This document shows, in pieces, positions 24,772 through 33,937 of a stretch of DNA of 64,000 nucleotides (positions are counted from its first letter, which is position 1; every line of letters begins with the position of its first letter). A program made the position numbers and the translations under genes. Origin of the DNA: Pseudomonadota bacterium (GTDB taxonomy: Bacteria; Desulfobacterota; Desulfobulbia; Desulfobulbales; Desulfocapsaceae); assembly GCA_018820855.1 (NCBI GenBank), contig JAHJNL010000030.1:1-64000 (forward strand), given 5' to 3'. Below the pieces are notes generated by a model. The model worked only from the letters and a program-made list of their open reading frames with translations. It made no database searches and was not told the DNA's origin.

Positions 24772-27231
24772 TCATAACTCCTGCCACATCTCCGATTTGA
24801 ACATGACTGTTTTATTTCTTCCGGTCTGTTTAGCCTGATATAAGGCCACGTCTGCAAATTTTATGGTTTGATTGATTGATTCAGCATCCTTGGGAAAATC
24901 AGCTACTCCGATACTTACCGTCTTTTGAATGATTGCACCATCGGGAAGTGTGAAATGATATTGCTCAATCGCAGTGCGGATTTTTTCCGCCATATTTTCC
25001 GAAGAGACAGCATCTTTCATCTCCAGTAGAATTATAAGGAATTCCTCACCGCCATAACGAACCAACAGATCGCTTTTTCTGATCTGATCACGGATGATCG
25101 TAACGACATCTTTTAAAATTTTGTCTCCTGCAGGGTGCCCGAATTCATCATTGACGAGTTTGAAATAATCAATATCCAACATGAACAAACCGATTTCGCT
25201 ATTATTCCTCTTGGCCAATGGTTCGTACTGTTTGATGTAGTCATCAAGAAACCGTCTATTGTAACAGCGGGTCAAAGGATCTTTCAGGGTCTGTTTCTTG
25301 AGTAATGTTAAAAGACGGAGGGAGTTTAGAACCGGAGCACTTGCATCAAGATATTTACGCATGAGCATTATTTGTTTTTTGCGGACATCGAGCTGTGCTT
25401 TGGGAGCCATAAAGGAGAAGACAACTCCCACACTTCCTCCCATGACCATGGGCAGGCAATAGCGATGATATTCTTTATGGTCAATGTTGAAATAGGGACA
25501 TAACATCTGATTGTTATACGAATAGACTACTTCCCCCAATCTTTGTGCCCGGCAGAAATCTGCATTAAGATTTACCTCCTTGATGCAGAGTGGTTCTGTG
25601 TTTCTATTATCCATCAAGACCTTCATTGTATTATCTTTTTTGTTGACACCAAGTAGGAGGTAGTAATCAATGCTGAATTCCTTTTCCAGGATAAAACTTA
25701 ATTGGTTATAGACTTCATCTTCGTTTCTAGCTCCCTGCAGGTCGCGGCCGAAAATGGTTACTTTTTCCATTTGCTCAAGAAAGGTGGAAACATTGTCCAG
25801 TGATAATTTTTTATGCTGGTAGGTAAAACTTCTCAATACATCGGCGTCTGCCAGCAATGTTTGAATTTTATCAAGGAAGTCACTCCACAAATGCATGATA
25901 GTATTGACTACGTTACGCATCTCGTTCAGTTCATCTCTGATGCGTCTGCCATAAACGGGACAGTGAACACAATCTTTATATTTGTTGAGGAAAACGCATG
26001 TATTTCTCCATTTTGGCGAAATAGCCAGGGAGCCGGTTTCCAGATAACAGACAAGGGAAGGGTTCTGGTGTACAGGACATTCATTGTGTGTGCAATTGAG
26101 AACATGCAGACAATGAATGTGATCACTCTCAAAACGTTTTACAAAATCATTGCTGAATGAACCAATCAATATTTTCTTCAAGAGAGACAAGAAGCTGCTG
26201 ATGTTGATAAGATTGGAGTAGAGAATCAGGATCAGCAGAATAGAGCCGAGAACGAGAAGAAAACTGAAAATGTCCTTATGATAAATGTCAATGTCAGAGG
26301 CAGCATCATAAACAAGGATAATTTTTGCAAGCGATGTATTGTCAACGCTATCAAGTCCAATGCTTTTGTAGAGAAAGTTGCCAGATTCTGAAGAGTCGGA
26401 CAGGAACGACAGCTGCTGGCTGATCATTTCCAAGTTGATGTGTCCCTTGCTCAGCAGTATGTTTGTCGTGTCAAGGTTTCGATCATGTCGTTCAGCAACA
26501 GGGGTGTCCTTGCCTGGATTTGCCAGGAGTATTAATCCATATGGCTCAGTTATCGCTATATGCTCAAGGGTATTTTCCAGGCTCATCCTCACTTCCACTG
26601 CGCCCACATGTTTGTCATGGAAAAAAACCGGTGAAATAGCAATAAGTGAAATGTTATTCCCATCATATTCAAAACCACTGTATGACTGAAGCTCCTGGTT
26701 AACCTTTACTACCATTGGTTTTGATCCGGACAGGTCTTCCCCCCAAAGACTGGTCTGGTTGTTTTGGTACAGGGAGATAGCCGGGGGGCGGTAAAAATGA
26801 TAGAAGATGTTTTGATAATGTCCTACATGTTTCAGCGTTGTCTTCGTATCTGGCAGTAATAATCTGTCCAACTTCTCACGATCCTCGCTGGCAAGAGCTT
26901 CTGCAATATCCGGATGATCTGCGGTGAATAAGGATTCTGTCAGGAGGATTTTTTTATGCTCATCGATGTTATTAGCTATCCATTGGGACAGGAGAGAAAG
27001 ATGATTCCTGGCCGAATGTCTGGCCTGAACAGTGAATGCCTGGTTGAGATAAAAAAGGAGGAGGATTACAAATAATATAATTAAAAAAGCTGGCAGGTAT
27101 AGAAGTCTGGTCTTTAACGTCCATTGCCGAGGGTGGCAGGAAGGAAGGAGTTCATGAATAAAAAAACGGAAGCTCGCAAGCTTTTGTGTCTTGTCTTTTT
27201 TTGCAGAATTCGCATTTTGGTGCTCAGGCAT
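24772..27231 (-). CDS. Membrane diguanylate cyclase with Cys-rich linker and GAF-like region
   Basis: An 819-residue sensor cyclase making c-di-GMP from GTP. Helices at about 44-63 and 321-341 enclose a periplasmic Cache-like sensor. Then comes a cysteine-rich stretch (C374, C380, C385, C395, C412, C421, C424 with H371/H373), a coiled region, a GAF-like domain (about 495-640) and a C-terminal GGDEF domain with active-site GGEEF at 727-731. The product-inhibition I-site RxxD is present as RKSD (718-721). The Cys cluster just inside the membrane suggests metal or redox control of the output; that is inference. It converges with psiE. Confidence 0.92.
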   Translation of the reverse strand: MPEHQNANSAKKDKTQKLASFRFFIHELLPSCHPRQWTLKTRLLYLPAFLIILFVILLLFYLNQAFTVQARHSARNHLSLLSQWIANNIDEHKKILLTESLFTADHPDIAEALASEDREKLDRLLLPDTKTTLKHVGHYQNIFYHFYRPPAISLYQNNQTSLWGEDLSGSKPMVVKVNQELQSYSGFEYDGNNISLIAISPVFFHDKHVGAVEVRMSLENTLEHIAITEPYGLILLANPGKDTPVAERHDRNLDTTNILLSKGHINLEMISQQLSFLSDSSESGNFLYKSIGLDSVDNTSLAKIILVYDAASDIDIYHKDIFSFLLVLGSILLILILYSNLINISSFLSLLKKILIGSFSNDFVKRFESDHIHCLHVLNCTHNECPVHQNPSLVCYLETGSLAISPKWRNTCVFLNKYKDCVHCPVYGRRIRDELNEMRNVVNTIMHLWSDFLDKIQTLLADADVLRSFTYQHKKLSLDNVSTFLEQMEKVTIFGRDLQGARNEDEVYNQLSFILEKEFSIDYYLLLGVNKKDNTMKVLMDNRNTEPLCIKEVNLNADFCRAQRLGEVVYSYNNQMLCPYFNIDHKEYHRYCLPMVMGGSVGVVFSFMAPKAQLDVRKKQIMLMRKYLDASAPVLNSLRLLTLLKKQTLKDPLTRCYNRRFLDDYIKQYEPLAKRNNSEIGLFMLDIDYFKLVNDEFGHPAGDKILKDVVTIIRDQIRKSDLLVRYGGEEFLIILLEMKDAVSSENMAEKIRTAIEQYHFTLPDGAIIQKTVSIGVADFPKDAESINQTIKFADVALYQAKQTGRNKTVMFKSEMWQEL

Positions 27232-28089
27232 TAGTTCATTTCTCCACTGTTAGCGGTTGAACGATCTTTTATTGATCCATGCCCGGACCCCGATGGTGTG
27301 CGGGTTTTATTTTGATCTCAACTTTCGGACTTAATCGACAGTAACCATTAAAAATATGACAACTATTTAACTTAATAGCATATTGACGTGAAAAGATTCT
27401 CTCTTTTTGATACATTAGATTTTACAAAAAATCAAATAATATCAACTAGGAGAGGCTTAATTGAACCTTACCAAACAATACCAGGAGCGACAAGAAGCAA
27501 AACGACTGCGGAACAGGATTTCATCCTTTGATAAGGATTCCAAGGCGGAAAAACCCTACTGCATGGTAACAGGGTCAGAAAGCCGGGTGGTGTATCTCCA
27601 CTCACTCTGTTCACTGTCATCTTTTCGTTGCCATTTGCAGGTGTTAATTTTTCCCAGGGGATTATGATGAAGCCCAATCTGGGATTCAAGAAGGATGCTG
27701 CTTGTGACTTCCACAAAAATCCAAGCATAACTGGCGTGCGTTCATGCTGAAGGAGGTGGCCATCATTGTTTGTTTCTTCGACGTACTGACCAGCGAGGAA
27801 CCAGGTTTAAGAACGAATTGCTCCTAGAGAAAACTCTGCAAAATGACTTGCAAAGGGTTTTCTCCTGATGGTGTTTTACCAATAAAAAGCGGTCAGATGA
27901 TAGAGTCTGACACATGTGTTAAGGAGAAGGCAGCCTGTAGTCTGGGAGACAGCTCATGTGGAAACTGACTACAGGATAAATATCAGTACTATGAAACTGT
28001 ATCCTTCGGGTGTAATATTGAAAAGAGAGAATGGTTGAGTCATTCAACGTACTCGATCAGTTACCCAGTTAGCAAACAAGGAGGCTATT
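27232..28089. other. Long spacer between diguanylate cyclase and phasin genes
   Basis: No recognisable gene. Several short plus-strand frames (27461-27667; 27664-27750; 27745-27865 in another frame) may be remnants of coding DNA. A hairpin with arms GAGAAAAC/GTTTTCTC (27827-27834 and 27857-27864) plus an inner TGCAA/TTGCA pairing is the only clear structure. Confidence 0.35.
27461..27667 (+). CDS. Possible 68-residue ORF, unrecognised
   Basis: A TTG start at 27461 with AGGAGAGG (27448-27455) five bases upstream begins a 68-residue frame. The first half is hydrophilic and basic (LTKQYQERQEAKRLRNR), the second half turns hydrophobic and Cys/Ser-rich as if out of frame. It may be a small protein truncated by a frameshift, or spurious. 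Confidence 0.2.
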   Translation: MNLTKQYQERQEAKRLRNRISSFDKDSKAEKPYCMVTGSESRVVYLHSLCSLSSFRCHLQVLIFPRGL

Positions 28090-28398
28090 ATGAAAGAATT
28101 GTTAAAAAACATCGTTTACACCGGCATTGGAGCAGCATTTCTCACCAAGGAAAAAATTGAAGAGCTGAAAGATGATTTAGTGGAGCAGGGAAAAATAGGT
28201 CAGGATGAAGGGAAGCAGTTTGTAGACGAGCTTGTAAAAAAAATTGGCACGATTAAGGATTCGTTAGATCTCAAAATCAACCAGATAGTTGAGGAAAAAA
28301 TCAAACAGCTCGATATTCCCACGAATGCGGATCTTGCAGATTTACGTCGGCAGGTTGAAGAATTACAGATCGCCTTGAATAAGAAACCAGAAGCATGA
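28090..28398 (+). CDS. Phasin-like/PHA-regulator family small coiled-coil protein
   Basis: A 102-residue, mostly helical protein. The first 15 residues are mildly hydrophobic (LKNIVYTGIGAAFLT), followed by a charged coiled coil (KIEELKDDLVEQGKIGQDEGKQFVDEL) and a C-terminal leucine-heptad segment DLADLRRQVEELQIAL. This is the pattern of the polyhydroxyalkanoate phasin/regulator-like family that often accompanies ABC1 kinases. ACAAGGAGG just before the ATG at 28090 is a strong ribosome-binding site. It lies 25 bases before ubiB and is probably co-transcribed; no PHA synthase is in the window, so a role in storage granules is unproven. Confidence 0.7.
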   Translation: MKELLKNIVYTGIGAAFLTKEKIEELKDDLVEQGKIGQDEGKQFVDELVKKIGTIKDSLDLKINQIVEEKIKQLDIPTNADLADLRRQVEELQIALNKKPEA

Positions 28399-28423
28399 AC
28401 AGGTAACACTATAGCGTGAAATT

Positions 28424-30121
28424 ATGATAAGTATCAGAAGATTGGGGGCCATAGGGCGAACCTACAGGCATCTCAATCGCTATCAGCGAATAATACGGAT
28501 TCTGTTTAAATACGGGTTTGATGACCTTGTTGAAGGACTGCGTATTGATCAGTACCTGGAAACAGGGCTGAAGATGATCAACAGAAAACCGCGTGAGGAA
28601 ATAGAAAAACACTCGCGGCCTGAAAGATTCCGTATGGCCCTGGAAGAGCTGGGACCAACCTTCATAAAGCTGGGCCAGGTGCTCTCCACCCGTCCTGATC
28701 TTATCCCGCCCAGGTATTTATACGAGTTTGCTAAGCTGCAGGATAATGTGCCGCCTTTCACATTTGCTGAAGTGGAAGAGATTTTTCTTGCTGAGACCGG
28801 TAAAAAACCAAATGAACTGTTTCAGGAGTTTAGCGAAAAGCCTATGGCCGCGGCATCCATAGGCCAGGTCCATCGGGGCCGGCTGCAGGACGGCAAGGAG
28901 GTGGTGATCAAAGTTCAGCGTCCGAACATCGAGAATGTCATTGCCGTGGACCTGGAGATTCTGGCGCATCTTGCTTCACTTATGGAGCAATATCTGGAAG
29001 AACTTCAAGGGCATCGGCCATCCGCTGTTGTCGACGAGTTTGCCCGTAGCCTGTCGCTGGAGATTGACTACATGGTTGAAGTAGCCAACATCCAGCGTTT
29101 TGCCCAACAATTCAAGAGCAATAAAAATATTTACGTTCCTCTTGTCTATGCAGATTTAAGTACCGAACGTATCCTGACCATGGAATATGTTGATGGGATA
29201 AAAACCTCAAAGGTTGATGTCCTGCGCAGCAAGGGCTACGACCTTCAGCTGATTGCTGAACGTGGTGCTGACCTGGTAATGGAACAGATTTTTGTTCATG
29301 GCTTTTTTCATGGAGATCCCCATCCGGGTAATATCTTTATTCTGCCGGACAATGTTATCTGTTTTCTTGATTTCGGTATGATGGGGCGGCTCAGCCGTCA
29401 GGACCGGGAAGATTTCACCGATCTGATGTTCTCCATTGTCATGAAAAACGACCGCAGGATAACAGATGGTGTCCTCAGCATAACCACCCAATTCGGTAAG
29501 GTTGATCATGATGCCCTCAGCCGTGATCTTGGTGACCTTTTAGGCCGCTATATGTACCTGCCTCTCAAGGATCTGCAGGCCGGAAAAATACTGCAGGAAC
29601 TCCTGGAACTCGTGCAACGTCACAAACTCAGTATTAAGCCGAATCTCTACTTGATGATCAAGGCACTTTCCACGATTGAAGGTCTCGGCTTGATGCTCCA
29701 TCCGGATCTTGAACTTATCACGCTGGCAGAACCTTATATAAAAAAGGTGAAGGCAGAGCGTATGCGGCTTGGTCGTCTTGCTGAAGAAATCAGTGAGACA
29801 GGTGGCGAATATCTTGAATTTATTCGAGAGGTTCCAGAGGAAGTCCGAGGTATTCTGAGGCAACTGCGGGCTGGCAGGATGAAGATTGAATTTGAACATC
29901 TTGGTGTGGGAAAGCTCTCAAAGTCCCTTGATCAGGTTTCCAACCGCATTGCTTTCGCCATTGTGCTGGCTGCACAGATTATCGGCTCCTCTCTGATTAT
30001 TTTGTCTGATATCCCGCCAAAATGGAAAGGGATACCCGTTATTGGCCTGGCAGGGTTTCTTGTCGCCGGGGTTATGGGCTTCTGGCTGCTGCTTTCAATT
30101 ATCCGGCATAACCGTATGTGA
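28424..30121 (+). CDS. ubiB: ABC1/AarF-UbiB family atypical kinase
   Basis: A 565-residue UbiB-like ABC1 atypical kinase. The invariant KxGQ appears in TFIKLGQVLSTRPDLIP, the alanine-rich nucleotide loop in PMAAASIGQVHRG, the catalytic region in FFHGDPHPGNIF, and the metal-binding DFG in FLDFGMMGRL. Two membrane helices close the protein (about 515-560). Members support ubiquinone or menaquinone synthesis or lipid homeostasis at the inner membrane. In a presumed strict anaerobe a direct role in oxygen-dependent ubiquinone hydroxylation is unlikely, so quinone-lipid handling is the better guess. Confidence 0.9.
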   Translation: MISIRRLGAIGRTYRHLNRYQRIIRILFKYGFDDLVEGLRIDQYLETGLKMINRKPREEIEKHSRPERFRMALEELGPTFIKLGQVLSTRPDLIPPRYLYEFAKLQDNVPPFTFAEVEEIFLAETGKKPNELFQEFSEKPMAAASIGQVHRGRLQDGKEVVIKVQRPNIENVIAVDLEILAHLASLMEQYLEELQGHRPSAVVDEFARSLSLEIDYMVEVANIQRFAQQFKSNKNIYVPLVYADLSTERILTMEYVDGIKTSKVDVLRSKGYDLQLIAERGADLVMEQIFVHGFFHGDPHPGNIFILPDNVICFLDFGMMGRLSRQDREDFTDLMFSIVMKNDRRITDGVLSITTQFGKVDHDALSRDLGDLLGRYMYLPLKDLQAGKILQELLELVQRHKLSIKPNLYLMIKALSTIEGLGLMLHPDLELITLAEPYIKKVKAERMRLGRLAEEISETGGEYLEFIREVPEEVRGILRQLRAGRMKIEFEHLGVGKLSKSLDQVSNRIAFAIVLAAQIIGSSLIILSDIPPKWKGIPVIGLAGFLVAGVMGFWLLLSIIRHNRM

Positions 30122-30123
30122 TC

Positions 30124-30170
30124 ACAGGTTTACCTGTTACAGAAGCTGAGCCCCTGTTCTCAGGGTTCAG
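30124..30170 (+). repeat. Two inverted repeats after ubiB
   Basis: ACAGGT-TT-ACCTGT (30124-30137) directly follows the ubiB stop codon, and CTGAGCCCCTG/CAGGGTTCAG (30146-30170) forms a second hairpin. They lie between convergent genes and may act in transcription termination or mRNA 3'-end protection, though no clear T-run follows. Confidence 0.35.
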
Positions 30171-30275
30171 ACCAGTCAGGCTCTTTTCGTTTCTTATCTC
30201 TCCTTTCCTGAAATAGCCATCTTCATTGTTCTCTGAGCAGTAAGGCGGTGATATCGTGCCGTTGCGTCAGAGGAT

Positions 30276-32573
30276 TTAACTGGTCAGGGCCCGGTAGATT
30301 TCCGGCATGCGCAGGGGGAGTTTGCGGACATTGTCGACAAAGATGTAGTTGGCCGGGCCGTACATGTGTTCCATATATTCATGGGCCTGGTGGTCAATGG
30401 TGATACAGAAGGGGTGGATGCCTGCCACCTTGGCTTCGAGCAAGGCATGGCGGGTATCTTCGATGGCATAGTCACCCTTGTAGTCATCATAGTCTTCGGG
30501 TTTGCCGTCGGTGAGGGTGATGATGAGACGGACCTTGGCGTCCACCTCCTGGAGAAGGCGGGTGGCATGGCGGATGGGAGGTCCCATCCGGGTGTATTCG
30601 CTGGGGCTGATAGAGCTGATGCGTTCTTTGACCTGCTCGCCATATGGCTCGGTAAGATGTTTGACATGAAAGAGTTCGCAACGGGAACGGCGCATGCCTG
30701 AAAAACCGTAGATGGCATAGCGGTCACCAAGCACCTCCATGGCTTCTGTCATAAGCACCAGGGATTCTTTAAGGGCGATGTTGACCCATCCTGCCGTGGA
30801 GTTGGACATGTCTACCAGAAAAAGCACGGCAATATCCCGTTCATCTCGTTTGAGGCGGATAAAGAGGCGGTCTGACGACGGGAGTCCTGCCCGGGTGTCG
30901 GAAAGGGACTCTACCAGGGCATCGAAATCAATGTCATCGCCTTCGCGCTGCCGCTTGACGAAACGCTCCTGACTGCGCATCATCTCGAACTGGTGGCGCA
31001 GCCTGAGGGTCAGGCCGTGATATTTATCCAGGGTGTTGCGGATAAATGGAGAATGGACCGGAGGCAACTCTTTGCATTGCAAGGAACACCAGTTTTTGCG
31101 ATAGCCTTGCCTGCGATAATCCCATTCATCATAAATCACCGTTCCTGTAATCTGCCGTGCATCTTCTTCCTGTCCGCCGATATCCCCCTGAAGCATCCCT
31201 TCTCCTGCCTTGCCTGCGGCACTTGTTATAAATCTTGCGGGGAGCTGACCGAATTCATCAAGGAATTTACGGGTGAAAGTATCCAGTTCCGGGGGCAGTT
31301 CCAGTGCTTCGTTGTTGATGGTGACAAGCAGGGGAGCTGCCTTTTCCTGAGCGGCAGTCTGGGCAAATTCACTGTCCATGATCATACTGATGTCTGACTC
31401 AGCCAGACCAGTGTTGCCGCTGTCCCTCTCTTCATCTTTGAGGATGTTTTCCAGTTTCTCTGGCGACAGGCTCAGAAGATAGGTGGCCATCAGGTCGACA
31501 AAGTGCTCGCCCATTTTCTCTTTTCGCACCTTGCGGGCTGTTTCCACAGCCTTTAATTTCAGATGTCCCTGGAAGGGAAGGGGGGGGACAGGGATATAGT
31601 CGTGATCCGTTTCCTCAAGAGTAGAATAGAGCTTGGGTACGAGTCTTGCGCTGTCTTGAGCTGTGGCCTTGCCATCCAGATAACGTTGACACTCAGAAGG
31701 CGTGAGATGGAGACGCAACAGGCTGTGGAGAGTTGTTTCGTCTCCTGTCAGTCCCTGTTGTATCCTGGAGAGGAAAACGCCAGCTGTACCTTCCGTAGCT
31801 ACAGGCGAGTGGAGAGGAAACAGGAGTTTCGATACTGCCCGCATAAGGCCAGGTAATTCTTTGTGGAGGAAAAATTTGACTCGTATGGATTCCAGGAGGT
31901 GATAAATGTCGCGGGCCAGTGGCGGATGTGCAAAACTGTTTAGAAATTCTCGGAGCCAGAGGCAGTCTTCCTTGTCAGAGAACAGGGGTAAGCCCTCCGG
32001 TGCAGTGTGCAGGAAACTGCCGCAGGCTATGTAGCCCCACTGGTAGGTGAAAATCAGCTTGTAGAGGAGAAAGTTTTTGTCGTTGTCCTGAAACAGTCTA
32101 AGTTCCTCCGGGACATAGATGGTGGCAGTATCGGTATAGGTCTCTCTTGCCGAGACGACCTGCAACTCTTCTCTTGCAATGCCACGGATATAGGGAAGAA
32201 GTCTTTTCTCAACAGAGGTGAGAGCGAGCCCTCCACTTCCTTCCAGTTTGGAAATGTGGTTTTTAACCACATCCTGCATAAAGCGCTGGGCTGAATGAAG
32301 GCCCTCATTTTCGTAAATGTCAAGGATAACCCCAGCCCAGCGCGGAAGCTGTTCCAGACTGAGGTGTGTCAAGGCCTCCGGGGCCTGTCGCAGAAAATCG
32401 TAGCAGAGGGAGTGAGAAACAGGCCAGATCACCGGAATATGGCCGAGAATTACCTCGCAGACCTTGTCGCTTTCCTCGATAAAGGGTTCCATGACTTCTT
32501 CGACATCCCATTCGTTGGGAATGTCTGGAGAGACCAGACTGTAAAAACGTTCTGACAGGGCGGCTAGTTTCAT
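30276..32573 (-). CDS. VWA domain protein of the CbbO/NorD type
   Basis: A 765-residue cytosolic protein. A long helical N-terminal region is followed by a C-terminal von Willebrand A domain with the metal-ion-dependent adhesion site: DMSNS in AVLFLVDMSNSTAG, and TDG in IITLTDGKPEDYDDYKGD. The domain order and size fit CbbO/NorD proteins, which pair with a MoxR-type AAA ATPase to remodel or activate a metalloenzyme such as Rubisco or nitric oxide reductase. The matching ATPase gene lies 75 bases upstream. No Rubisco, nitric oxide reductase or other obvious client is in the window, so the target is unknown. Confidence 0.85.
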   Translation of the reverse strand: MKLAALSERFYSLVSPDIPNEWDVEEVMEPFIEESDKVCEVILGHIPVIWPVSHSLCYDFLRQAPEALTHLSLEQLPRWAGVILDIYENEGLHSAQRFMQDVVKNHISKLEGSGGLALTSVEKRLLPYIRGIAREELQVVSARETYTDTATIYVPEELRLFQDNDKNFLLYKLIFTYQWGYIACGSFLHTAPEGLPLFSDKEDCLWLREFLNSFAHPPLARDIYHLLESIRVKFFLHKELPGLMRAVSKLLFPLHSPVATEGTAGVFLSRIQQGLTGDETTLHSLLRLHLTPSECQRYLDGKATAQDSARLVPKLYSTLEETDHDYIPVPPLPFQGHLKLKAVETARKVRKEKMGEHFVDLMATYLLSLSPEKLENILKDEERDSGNTGLAESDISMIMDSEFAQTAAQEKAAPLLVTINNEALELPPELDTFTRKFLDEFGQLPARFITSAAGKAGEGMLQGDIGGQEEDARQITGTVIYDEWDYRRQGYRKNWCSLQCKELPPVHSPFIRNTLDKYHGLTLRLRHQFEMMRSQERFVKRQREGDDIDFDALVESLSDTRAGLPSSDRLFIRLKRDERDIAVLFLVDMSNSTAGWVNIALKESLVLMTEAMEVLGDRYAIYGFSGMRRSRCELFHVKHLTEPYGEQVKERISSISPSEYTRMGPPIRHATRLLQEVDAKVRLIITLTDGKPEDYDDYKGDYAIEDTRHALLEAKVAGIHPFCITIDHQAHEYMEHMYGPANYIFVDNVRKLPLRMPEIYRALTS

Positions 32574-32648
32574 AGATGTGGGTATCCGGAATGTCTCAAG
32601 ATAAAAAGCAGGTCATCAGTAAATGGTATCCTGAGGGAAATGGTTATG

Positions 32649-33461
32649 TCAGAAGATAGAACTGACCATCTCCTGTAGGGCTGCCAGAAGTTCAGGGTCA
32701 TCACTCAGCGGTTCGATGACGGCAACCCGGCAGGCAGTTTGGATGTCGATCCCGTCCTGTATCAATTTCCCGGCCTGGATGAGGAGACGGGTGGAGGCTC
32801 CTTCAGCAAGTCCTGATTCCTTCAGGCTACGGGTCATTCCGGCCAGTTTTACCAGGGAATCTGCCAGCTCTTTTTCTACCCCGCCTTCCTTGCACACAAT
32901 CATGGCTTCCTGATCGGGATGCGGATAATCAAAGGAAATAGCTACAAAACGCTGGCGAGTGGAGGGTTTGAGGTCTTTCAACACACTCTGGTAACCGGGA
33001 TTGTAGGATACACTGATCATGAACTCAGGTGGAGCCGTCAGCAGTTCGCCCAATTTCTCCACCGGCAGTTCCCTGCGGTCATCAGCCAGGGGATGAATGA
33101 CCACTGTCGTGTCTTTTCTGGCTTCAACAATCTCATCGAGGTAGCAGATGGCACCTGCGCGGACTGCTAACGTCAGAGGGCCGTCAATCCAGACTGCCTC
33201 TCCTGAGCGGATCAGGTAGCGGCCCACCAGATCGCTGGTGGAAAGATCGTCATGACAGGAGACCGTGATGAGCGGTCTTCTCAGTTTCCAGGCCAAGTAC
33301 TGCATGAATCGTGTCTTTCCGCACCCGGTTGGACCTTTTAAAAGGAGGGGGAGTTTGTTTTTGTGTGCGGATAAGGCGATTTCCACCTCATTGCCGGAGG
33401 CAAGGTAATAGGGCTCTACGGTAATCAGATGTTCATCCAGACGTTGTTCAATTGTTTTCAT
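32649..33461 (-). CDS. MoxR-family AAA ATPase (CbbQ/NorQ type)
   Basis: A 270-residue AAA+ ATPase. Walker A is LLKGPTGCGKTRF, Walker B is ICYLDEIVEARKD, sensor 1 lies in EFMISVSYNPGYQ and an arginine-finger region in PSTRQRFVAISF. The C-terminal helix bundle matches CbbQ/NirQ/NorQ proteins. With the VWA partner it should form a ring chaperone that activates a client enzyme. A strong GAGGAG precedes the ATG at 33461, and the VWA gene follows in the same operon. The client is not visible. Confidence 0.9.
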   Translation of the reverse strand: MKTIEQRLDEHLITVEPYYLASGNEVEIALSAHKNKLPLLLKGPTGCGKTRFMQYLAWKLRRPLITVSCHDDLSTSDLVGRYLIRSGEAVWIDGPLTLAVRAGAICYLDEIVEARKDTTVVIHPLADDRRELPVEKLGELLTAPPEFMISVSYNPGYQSVLKDLKPSTRQRFVAISFDYPHPDQEAMIVCKEGGVEKELADSLVKLAGMTRSLKESGLAEGASTRLLIQAGKLIQDGIDIQTACRVAVIEPLSDDPELLAALQEMVSSIF

Positions 33462-33752
33462 TGACGGATTATCTCCTCAGGCAATCGGAACTGTAAGTTT
33501 TTATGATGTTATCAATAGTAGATCATATGAAACCATACTGTGTTCACCACAGCTCTTGTAGTCAAGAATTATTCTTGTTTTCCATGCCATCTTTTGAGTA
33601 AAAAAAAGAGGTGAGAAGAAGGGATCAGAAGTATAAAAGGGTGCTCTCTTTTGAAGGAAAGAAAAAATCAAAGGAGCGAAAACCCGAACTCCTTTGTATC
33701 AAACGATCTTTCCCTGAGTTAAAGAATTCACTAAACTGCTTTTGCCGATTTT
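33462..33752. other. Divergent spacer between MoxR and nrdJ
   Basis: AT-rich DNA without a credible gene; a 68-codon frame at 33611-33817 runs through the NrdR-like boxes and is rejected. CTGTGTTCACCACAG at about 33550-33564 is a short inverted repeat (CTGTG/CACAG) that could be an operator for the MoxR operon. Confidence 0.3.
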
Positions 33753-33800
33753 GTACCATATATTGTAGATTGTTCTTGTTTTGCACCACAAGTATGGTGT
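33753..33800 (+). promoter_or_regulatory. Tandem NrdR-box-like sites upstream of nrdJ
   Basis: Two 16-base sequences, GTACCATATATTGTAG (33753-33768) and ACCACAAGTATGGTGT (33785-33800), each match about 11 of 16 positions of the NrdR box ACACWATATATWGTGT. They are offset by 32 bases, the three-helical-turn spacing characteristic of NrdR operators. They lie about 140 bases before nrdJ. NrdR represses ribonucleotide reductase genes; no nrdR gene is in the window. Confidence 0.65.
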
Positions 33801-33937
33801 ATAAGCATGTTAGCTGATGAGAGGGAAAACAGGGCGATTTATAAGCTTTTCTATCCTGTTGAAAGCCCGCTTTTTCTTGTCCGTCATTAACCAATTCAGT
33901 CCCCTATCTATAATAAAGTTCCATGAGGAAAAACTCT

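Noticed and set aside
33611-33817. 68-codon ORF upstream of nrdJ
   Set aside because: It runs through the tandem NrdR-like boxes, is Lys/Arg-rich then Phe/Cys-rich, and looks like translated promoter DNA.
33462-33937. Cobalamin riboswitch upstream of nrdJ
   Set aside because: I looked for the B12-box pattern and the expected multi-stem fold and found neither; the region is AT-rich with NrdR-like boxes instead.
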